Part shown: piece after piece, positions 55,817 through 64,000 of the stretch | Layout: each line of letters opens with the position of its first letter | Position numbering within the stretch: the stretch's first letter is position 1 | Assembly: GCA_002189035.1 (NCBI GenBank) | Contig: NEEC01000010.1 | Span: forward strand, 1,178,001-1,242,000 | Direction of reading: 5' to 3' | DNA length: 64,000 nucleotides | DNA from: Utricularia gibba | Lineage: Eukaryota; Streptophyta; Magnoliopsida; Lamiales; Lentibulariaceae | Notes under the pieces: model-generated | What the model was told of the DNA's origin: nothing | Database searches by the model: none | What the model saw: only the letters and a program-made list of their open reading frames with translations | Program-made: the position numbers and the translations under genes

Positions 55817-57425
55817 CCAGATGCTTCCATCCGCGTCCAGGTTACAGCACTTTTTCCTTTACATGGACTGGCAGCTTGTATAATTTGAAGACGCGAGCTT
55901 GCTACAGCTTATCTTGGTTCATGTAATGTGTTGCATCTTGTTATTGCTCATAGCATAACGAGGTAACGTGGGGTTGCTTCATGTGTATGGGTCATTACTT
56001 TAAGTATTTGATATTGGTTTTGAGCTTTTTAACTAGCAAAAGAGTGAAAATGCTGTTTCTGAGCATTACAAATTACAACTCATGCCCGTGAATCGTTTCT
56101 TTCTGCTGCTGTAACATCTTGTTCATCTCTCCTCTATGGCGGACAGAGAACAGCGTTTAACCATGAAACAAATCACGAACCAAGATGGATCATGAGCCGT
56201 GTCGGCATCTGTGCCCTTCTATTGAGGTCGTCGGTACCAGAAATCCAAAGCCTAGAACAATTAAAGTGGATTCAATAAATAACGATTTGGATTCTTGGCG
56301 GTCCAACCCAGTGAAGCAGCACTGTTTGAATGACCCAATCGAAGCAGGACTAGCCTTGCCTCGCAGAAGATTCTGGAATGATTTTTAATCCTTTTCTCTT
56401 GTCGGGATTTTGTCAGGATAAAGATGGCTGGTTTGGTTGTCTGTTCAGGCAGGTGATGGGCTTGTGTGGATAAGGACCTAATTCAATAAATAGTACTTAT
56501 TAGTTATTGCTGATTGATTGATTATTCACAACCGTCGCTTGATATCGGAAGGAGCGGAGGTGGCAACTAGTGGGATGATTTGTAGAATGAATAACGCGCA
56601 CCAACGTCAGTTTTCAAACATTCTCCCCGTTTGCAACTTCACTGTCATTCTGGGCTTTCTGTTTATGGAGCGTTCTTGGAGATAAGAAAGAAAACTGAAG
56701 AAGAAGGAGAAAACGTGTGTGTGTGTGCGAGATTGTTAAACAGGGCACTGTTTCCGACAGGTTTCTATTTTTTAGAAAATGCCGCGATGGTTGTTTGTCC
56801 TAATTATTGAGGTTGTTGTTCGCAAACTGATTAGGATTCTTAGTGAACCTAGAATAAGCTTAGAAGAATGATTTAGATTTTGCTTCTTTCATGTTTTTTT
56901 TTGGAGGATATGCGAGTCATGTGTATGGGTTTTTCGTATTGACTTATTTGTCTGTATGCCCAAAAGTTTTAAGAATGTTAGTTTGGCTGGAAAAGCTTGA
57001 TGCGAACAAGCCAGCTGAAAGTCCGTACAATGTTCTAGACTGTGATTTGGTGCTACTTTTCATACAATTTTTTTAATTCACAACGTGAATTGTATCCTTA
57101 AGGATGTCTTGGATTGTAGGTGTTGCTCATTTGGATTCCATTTTTAGGTTTCATGGTGGTTTTTCTGGTCCAAAGTGTAAGCTTGGGAAGATCTGTGTCT
57201 CTGGACCGCAGAAACTTATGTACTGATAATCTTCTGCTTCGAGCCTACCATTGTGCATATTGTTTTTTCAATTTAAAAGAATGTCATTTGGAAGAAAGCA
57301 TGGATCTGGGGATTATTCTTCATTTCTGAATGATATTTCGTCTTGGTAATAATGATCATTTGTTCATGGGTTTTTTTTGTTATATTATGCTTTCCTGTTT
57401 CAAACTGTTGGCTTGTTTGATTCAG
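55817..57425. other. AE7 3' region and upstream region of the PIF-type gene
   Basis: The first coding exon of the PIF-type gene must lie here, because exon 2 opens mid-codon, but I could not place it with confidence. A frame near 56972-57050 (LVWLEKLDANKPAES) is one weak candidate. A short GT run lies at about 56716-56730. The 67-codon frame at 56185 is unsupported. Confidence 0.4.
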
Positions 57426-59577
57426 GGCTGATAATGATTTCGCTGAGTTAGTATGGGAGAATGGACAACTAATGGTGAAAAGTCAAGCTCCCTTGACAGG
57501 AAGCTCACATTTTGCAGCCTCTGGAGCTCATGCGGATGCAGAGGAAGAGCAGTCAGCTTTTTCAAAAACGGGAAAGTTTGTCGATGTTGAGACTTTTTTG
57601 CCTGATAAGCCATCGTTATTATCCTCAGGTGAAGTGGATTTGTGTCCAAATGATGAAGTGGTTCCATGGTTAGGCTATCCTTTTGGTAATTATTCTGAAC
57701 AGCAGTACAGCCCTAAGCTTCTGCCCGAGGTATCTAGAGATATGGGAAGCGGGTTTTCGACATATAATAACTCAGTGGAAAATATGAATGGTGGTGGAGT
57801 GTCAAATGTGCTGCATGCCTGCATTGATACATCAAAGGCTTCTAATTTTCCTGGTGAGACCAGTGTTCTGTTGTCACCTCAGGATACACGGATATCAGGA
57901 GATGCAGGATTTGAAGTTTTGGATTTTTCGAGCACCCAAACTGAGGATAAGATAGAGGGTCGAAGAAAAGGACTGCCAATGCCAGCTTCAAAGTGGGTGA
58001 ATTTCCCCCATTTTTCAAAACTCACCACCAGTCTCCCAAAGCCTTCTGAGGTTTCAAGTTCTGTTTTATCAGCCGAGAGAAAGTTGCAAAGCCGTGGCAA
58101 AAGTTTGGCTGTCGATGATAGTTCAGAAAAATGCAGGAACCCTGTGCTATATGATAGCAGGAGTAAAGATGCTGAGTTCCATGGCCCGTTTGTATCAGAT
58201 GCAGTCTCAAATTTTGAGCAACCGGTGATCAATTTATTGGATGAAGAAAGGAATGATGTTTCAGAGAAAGATGCTGCCATCATCAACAATGAAAAGTGTC
58301 CAACTTCTGTTGACTGGTTTAATGAAATCCCTGGTGATGGGAGATCTCTTGAGACCCATGTTGCCTGCTCATCCACAGGCATTGCTCCTGGCGCTGATCT
58401 AATTTCATGCAATCAAACAAAGTTTGATGACAACGAGGATTCCCAAAGCCACAGCAACGTGGGTGAATGGAGATCAGCCTTCTCCATTGCTTGTTTTCTT
58501 TATCTATTATTCATCTTTTTGACTGATGAACAGGATAGCGTCTCGGAATGTGATGGATCCAAACGGCCTATTCCTCCTCGAAAAAGCTCTGGGTCGAAAA
58601 GAAGGCGGATAGCTGAAGTGCATAATCGTTCAGAAAAGGTTAGCAATGAAATATTTGAATTTTTTATTCTGCTGACCTGCATCTTTCTGCTAGTTTCTTC
58701 TGCATTTGATCTCATCTCTGTAAATTCATGTGGTTTTTTTATGAATGATCTATCAAACAGAGGCGTCGGAGTAGGATCAACGAGAAAATGAAAGAACTTC
58801 AGGAACTTCTACCCAATTCCATTAAGGTAGAGTGTGAGATTTCTCCTTTGGGTGGCAACCTTTAGCATCCTTTGATCTGTCCTGTTGGTCTCTTGAAAAT
58901 TTAGTTCCTTCACGAGCTGAGTGTTTCACCTTTCTCCTCTGCTCTCATCTTTTTTCCATTGGCAGACAGATAAAGCTTCAATGCTGGATCAAGCAACTGA
59001 ATACTTGAGAATGCTGAAACATCAAGTACAGGTAATTTTGGAGCTTCCCTATTCTCACTGTTTAATTTCTCGAGCATTGCATGAACGGCACTGGTTCTCT
59101 GTTACATATGATTTTTCCATTTTGATGGTTGCGTATGGCCTGTCATTCAGATTCGCAATTTATCCTCTGATGCAGGTTATGTCCATGGGAGCAGGGATAT
59201 GCATGGTTCCAACAATGCTGCCACCAGGAATGCAAGCCGTGTATCCTTCTCGCTTCACACCTTTTCCACAAATGGGCGTTGGCTCAGGGATGGGTGCCGG
59301 ATTCGGGGTCGGCATGCCGCCGGATGCTAGGTTTCCGATGACACCGATGCAGCTACCTCACCTCCCAATGCCTGTACCAGGACAAGCCAGTTTTGCGAGA
59401 GCCGCTTGTCCTAGTGTGTGGGTGTATGGGCATCCTGGCCAAGTCGAACTGCCGCCCCAACGTTTCATCCGAATTCGCAGCATCCAGTTATTCCGGCGGC
59501 CGGAGTATCTGGCTATGGAGGTCAAGGCGAACAGCCTCCACGTTCCCCGGCCGCCGGTGATCATCCGTAAACACTAG
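57426..59577 (+). CDS. PIF: PIF-type bHLH transcription factor (5' end unresolved)
   Basis: Supported exons are 57426-58458, 58534-58638, 58761-58826, 58966-59031 and 59176-59577. PIFs bind G-boxes in the nucleus and are degraded after contact with active phytochrome B. The first residues ADNDFAELVWENGQL hold the active-phytochrome-B-binding (APB) motif. The bHLH reads HNRSEKRRRSRINEKMKELQELL, then TDKASMLDQATEYLRMLKHQVQ. The downstream segment MSMGAGICMVPTMLPPGMQ is typical of the PIF3/PIF1 group. The basic region SEKRRRSRINEKM is closer to SPATULA/ALCATRAZ than to the usual PIF SERRRRDRINEKM. The exon 2 donor chosen is AAC before GTGGGT; a read-through is also open. The start codon and exon 1 are not identified. 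Confidence 0.85.
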
Positions 59578-60081
59578 TTAGCTGAGGCCTGGGTGCCAGT
59601 TGCCCTTTTTTTTTTGAGTATGCATAGAAATTTTATTTTATTTTATTTTTCATTTTGTGAAAAGAGTAAATTCTTACAAGTGGAGTCGGATTTCCGGGTG
59701 CTCCTCTGATTATATTTATTTATTTTTGAAAAATATTTGAAACCTTATTGTATAGTTTATAAAGCTCTTTGTGTTGGGCGTGTTTCTTATTGGGCTAATG
59801 TATGGCCCAATATGACGGTTGTTCTCTTCATCTACTCCGCTCCCGTAGGAATTCTTAATAGAATAATTCCGCCCGCTTCGATTTCGCATCTCGGCGCCGC
59901 ACCACTCACTCCCGAGGTAATTTTTCGATGTTTGACGGATCCGTGATCCCGATTTCTGCTTCTCTGCTCCGATCTACGGATTTATTGGTTTCCGTTAACA
60001 GACCTGCTTATTTTTCACGTGAATTCGATTTCATTTTAGGAGTGAATTGCAGGTTTCTTGGAATTGTTGCGATTGCTCACG
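59578..60081. other. PIF 3' region and QCR6 leader
   Basis: The PIF 3' region is followed from about 59830 by a GC-richer leader exon ending in CCCGAG before a GT donor near 59918. A second leader exon starts after the CAG near 60052 and runs into the split start codon. No other gene is seen. Confidence 0.5.
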
Positions 60082-61124
60082 ATGTAAGTGTTCTTGTCAC
60101 TTTTATTGGTTCTTAAATCTCGTTTTTTCTCTCATCCTCTTATCTCGAATGGCAATGCTTGTTTCTGTTAACGTAAATGTGTGCTTTTTTAGTAGCATAT
60201 TTTTTTAAAAAAAATCTGCAGTTTTTTCGTGTTCGATTGGTCAAATAACATAGTATCTGAGTGATGCCCAAGGATTTTATTTCATTCCTATACTACGTTT
60301 TCGACTCCACGTGCTCGTTAAATTTTCTGGATTTTTCGTGAATCCTTCCATTGGGATGAGAAATGAACTGTGAGCTTGCGTTACACATTCTGTGGAACAG
60401 GGAAGCTCTCTGATTGGTGGTTTAGGGTTTTATCTCATCTGGGTGGAATTTAGAAGAAAGCAGATTTAAGTTTATCGGAATGAAACTTTATTATGGCTTT
60501 GAATTGATAGAAATTCTTCCTGAATTTCGTTGACGTTATGAGAACATCCTATTTTCTAGTATCCCATAAGTATGTTTTTATTTTAGGGCTGATGATGAGC
60601 CTGTAGATCCGAAGTTAGAACTTGAAGAGCGTTGCAAGGCACCGTGCACGAGGCCACTTAGAGAATATCAGGTGCTTTCACATTAAAATTTTGGATATAT
60701 ACACTTGATTCAATTTTTCAGTGGCATAAATTCAAGATCTCAATTCACAATATTTTGATTGCCACAAATTACCGAGGAATGTATGTATGTAGGAAAATTA
60801 GATCATTTTCCCTCTTCTTCAGCTATGCTTCATCAGGTCTTCATGGCATGCTACCTTCTTGAGTCGATTTGTGTTGGGCAGTTCCGCTGTATGCTATTAT
60901 ACTCACATTTTGTGTATGATAGGCATGTGCCAAGAGAATCCAGGGCGATGAATCTGGTCACAAGCACTGCACTGGACAGTACTTCGATTACTGGCGCTGT
61001 GTAGACAAATGTGTAAGCACACATCTCAAATTCTTCGAGTGTACACTCCTTGCATACTACTGATCTTTACCCTCTGAAATGGTGACCACAGGCCGCTACT
61101 AAGCTGTTTACCTATCTCAAATGA
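60082..61124 (+). CDS. QCR6: Cytochrome b-c1 complex subunit 6 (hinge protein)
   Basis: Coding exons are 60082-60083 (only the first two bases of the start codon), 60587-60671, 60923-61012 and 61092-61124. They give 69 residues, the plant family length. The subunit lies on the intermembrane-space side of mitochondrial complex III and helps the docking of cytochrome c to cytochrome c1. The start MADDEPVDPK is the family start. Cysteines in ERCKAPC, YQACAKRI, HKHCTGQYFDYWRC and DKC are the disulfide-forming set. The C terminus is KLFTYLK. No presequence is needed. The start codon is completed by the first base of exon 2 (AT|G); there is no better ATG. Confidence 0.93.
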
Positions 61125-61474
61125 CAAGATGGCCACCTTATTTAGATCATTTTCTCGTTTATCCTTCTGTTGTCAATGGGTACAACGATTTGAATGTTGC
61201 TCCTTGTTGGGTCAATAAATGGATAGTCAATCTCGAGATTGGCATGCTTTGAAAATGTGTGGAGGTGGATTTGCTTCACCCTTCTGATTTATATTATAAA
61301 CGCCTGTTTCACAGGTTTGATCTCATCTTTATCGTAGAATCATTGAAAAACATGCATTGGTTTGGCTTGGATGAGAAGGCCATCCTAGAAAACGCATATA
61401 TTCTTATTGTACCGAAGGTGCATTACTTGGAGAAAATAGCGTGACTGAAAATACAGTTTTGAATCTGTGTAATG
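61125..61474. other. Convergent 3' regions of QCR6 and MLO
   Basis: A short spacer between convergent genes. It is taken up by 3' untranslated sequence; a 61-codon frame at 61259 is unsupported. Confidence 0.5.
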
Positions 61475-63939
61475 TCACATTTGGATGTTGGAAGCGTTTG
61501 GGTAGGAAGGATCCGGCGCAGGCACTGGGGCTGGCTGCAGCTGCGTAAGGCATATGTGATGAGGTGAGGAAGCCTCAGTGATGCTCTTGTTCATGCTTCC
61601 ACCTTCTCCAGATGAGCCACCGCCACTCCTCACCCAAGCCTTGACTGCCGAACGGGCGAATTCGTCGAACAGCGTTTCCCTGAACATGCTCCCCATCTGC
61701 ACCAGAACCCGGGCTTGAATCAGTCATCATAATGTGAAATGCAGAGCACTGAACTGTGGTCAGCTTTACCTGTGAAACGAGAGCATACAGTGGCAATGTG
61801 CTATAGCTGCAGAGCACTTGGACGATGACTCTGTAAAGAAGGGAAAACAAGCACAGCATATGGATGAGTCTGTGTGGTACAAAGAAGGAGATGGGCTCAT
61901 TTTGGGATACCCGACTACAATTCGTGGAATGATGAACTCAAGCCCTTCCATGATGCAGGACTTGAAGGAGTATGTCCCCTGAAGAGAGCCACAAACCGTT
62001 TAATCTCAAGGCATGAGGAATCAGGCATAACTGATACTGAGTTCTTCTAACCAGAATCCACAAGAAGAATGCAATCTCGAATGAGTTTTGGAACAAAATG
62101 AAGTGGATCAAGTAAAGAACGAGGATCGGTTTTTTGAACCAGAAGAGTTCATCGGAAGGCCTCACAGGAGCCTCCCCTTCCGCATCACCTGCTTCCCTGC
62201 TTGCAGCCTCCTTTGCTAGTTCAATTATGATGTGCTCCAGTTTCGCTCCCACGATCAGTAGAAGCTGCCCAGAAATACAAGGGATTCCTCAGTTTCCCTT
62301 TTCGAATCCCCAAATCATGGATGTTTTCAGTCCACTTACTACAAGAGGTAGAAATGACAACCAGAAATAAGCATGCCATCCTACAAAGCATGCTGCCTAA
62401 GTCAGTATACACAGGATAAAAGTTGTGCATTTTGAAAGGTATATTCACTCCGGAGTACCGCTGACGTTCAACAGCAAGAAGATGACGAAGAAAAGCCACA
62501 AGTACCAGCTGTGAGAGAGGATCAGCTTTAGGTTCATTACATAAAACAGTGGTAGCAAGTATCTATATCCACACCTGACACCGACAATTTTCTTGAAGTC
62601 ATGTTCCAGCGTCCTCAACATGTATTCATGGAAGTTGTAAGTTGGAACTCCAGGAGTATGTTTCTAGATCAAAGTTTGGGAGTTGAATTAGAACACGATA
62701 ACAAGCACACAGTATGCATCATGACTATTTTGTGCCTTCAAAACAGTGACTTACTCGGATGAATCCAGATCGAAGAGCTAAGTAGTCAGACTTGGTAATT
62801 GAGCCATAGAATTGCTTGAAGAAGGCTACCTGGAGATCACCACAAAACAGCATGAACATCAGACTAAAAGGGTGTCACATATGTATACATGAGCCTTACA
62901 ATCCAGCTGATGACACGATACTTTCTCCAGTAGTTGCCAGCCCTCTCCTTGAACTCCCGCAACGGATCATGACGTCCACCAACTGTAAGTTATAAGGTAT
63001 ATTTATACACGGTACCGACTGACTAATCAATGGTCGACTTCTTAGTTCACCTCTGGTAGGCGCTGATCCTGGAGCTGTAATGGATTTCTCCCAGTGAGTC
63101 CATTGTCTGATCTGCATGAAATAATGCAAAAGCTTTTAAAACATGCATTTCAGTACAATGCAGCAACATTTATCGGAGTTCCCAGACAAGAACATACTCT
63201 GATTCCACCGAGAACCACCGTTGATGCACAGAAGATCACATACACGACTGCTAAAACAAATATGAAGATGTGCAGTTCATCCAGAGCTTCTATAGAGAGA
63301 AACGGGATCTGTCCCTGCAAGAAACAAACGGAGAAGACAGGCCCATTTTTCATTGCATCATCCATTTCTTTGCAATTACATTATTTCTGAATCAGCGGAA
63401 AGCAAATGTAAGTTGAAAATGCCGTGCCTCTGGGCATCGCTGCGCGTGTTCAGCCAAAAGCCTCATGTGAGGACTACTTCCATCTTCTAATCTACAGGGA
63501 AGCATAACGCTAGCGGCGTGTTCAGGTATACAAATGCGGCTAATGAGTCCTTGGATTAAGTTCAGTAGAAGCGAGATAAAGCCCAGAAGCATGAGTTCTG
63601 AAAAAAATACAGTCGAACACTAATCAAGGTTCCGCATCAAAAACAGACGATCTCAATCAGAGCAAAACTACCGTACCTTCTTTCAATTTCTCCAACGCCT
63701 CGAACAACTGCTGCTGCCGCTTGTGCTTCAGCCACTGAGGCAGAAACCACATGAAATCTTATAACAACACAATACGATACGAATCTCAAATGAGATTGAA
63801 CGACAAACACCTTTCCGAGTCTGTGAAGCGCACGCTCGGCGCAGACGGAGATGAGAACAATGACGCAGCAAACGGTGGCAACCACCCACGCCGGCGTGTA
63901 CTCGAAAGAACGCGCCTGAGAGTGAGCCTGGGCATCCAT
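61475..63939 (-). CDS. MLO: MLO-family seven-transmembrane protein
   Basis: Fourteen minus-strand exons (63939-63811, 63734-63677, 63597-63428, 63314-63198, 63111-63051, 62982-62900, 62829-62755, 62663-62575, 62508-62459, 62380-62340, 62264-62052, 61978-61911, 61830-61770, 61696-61475) join in frame to 478 residues. MLO proteins are plasma-membrane calcium-channel-like proteins with calmodulin binding; some are powdery-mildew susceptibility factors, others act in pollen tube reception or root tropism. The first helix (TPAWVVATVCCVIVLISV), the HIFIFVLAVVYVIFCAST helix, FFKQFYGSITKSDY, YNFHEYMLRTLEHDFKKIVG, SDELFWFKKP, HFILFQNSFEIAFF and QVLCSYSTLPLYALVSQMG boxes are all present. The calmodulin-binding region is around FARSAVKAWVRS. 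Intron 3 uses a GC donor. The loop between QWTHWEKS and FFKQF is diverged. The subclade, and so any disease role, is open. Confidence 0.95.
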
Positions 63940-64000
63940 TTCGAGAGTTTCCGGTGATACATCATCCCTGAAGTGCGCTCCAAGTCTTAAGGGCAGCAGA

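Noticed and set aside
56185-56388. 67-codon frame between AE7 and PIF
   Set aside because: Composition and position give no support; no splice or family evidence.

Overview
The window is nuclear DNA of a flowering plant. About 24 protein genes lie on both strands. Most are split by short GT-AG introns and separated by AT-rich spacers that carry small inverted-repeat elements. The organism cannot be named from the sequence. The MADS gene is FUL-like without a euAP1 ending, and some first exons are GC-rich, so a monocot, magnoliid or basal eudicot is at least as likely as a core eudicot. Gene models were built by reading exons by eye, checking splice sites and phase, and comparing with family sequences from memory. 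No database was searched.

0-12 kb: a possible partial minus-strand gene at the left edge, UDP-xylose synthase (UXS), plastid signal peptidase PLSP1, a RopGEF with a one-base frame break, and a minus-strand SPEAR-type EAR repressor gene made of short exons. 12-20 kb: a chloroplast mTERF2-type factor, a small inverted-repeat element, peroxisomal sulfite oxidase (minus), and a spacer with hairpin elements. 20-27 kb: ALDH2C-type aldehyde dehydrogenase and DLK2, a D14/KAI2-related hydrolase with a one-base phase break. 28-37 kb: a FUL-like MADS gene, isoaspartyl peptidase/asparaginase (minus), a BASL-like polarity gene, and MPB2C (minus).

37-48 kb: the CTF4/WDHD1 homologue with a 1.17-kb fold-back Mutator-like element just after its stop codon, a plant cysteine oxidase (minus, one-base break), a STRAP-type WD40 gene that lacks an internal piece, and a small acidic-tail protein. 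49-64 kb: a perfect 60-bp palindrome, an intronless PPR gene, a zinc-cluster protein (minus, one-base break), AE7 with an AT-AC intron, a PIF-type bHLH, QCR6 with an intron inside its start codon, and a 14-exon MLO gene (minus).

There is no operon logic here; neighbours are functionally unrelated. PLSP1, RopGEF, ALDH2C and DLK2 match a gene group on Arabidopsis chromosome 3, and asparaginase with MPB2C matches a pair on chromosome 5, so the order looks ancestral. Four otherwise intact genes each lack exactly one base, three of them in a short homopolymer. This looks more like an assembly error pattern than four separate pseudogenes. I found no convincing new multi-gene system. The best leads are the fold-back element, the palindrome, the STRAP deletion, the AT-AC intron, the split start codon and the SPEAR gene.
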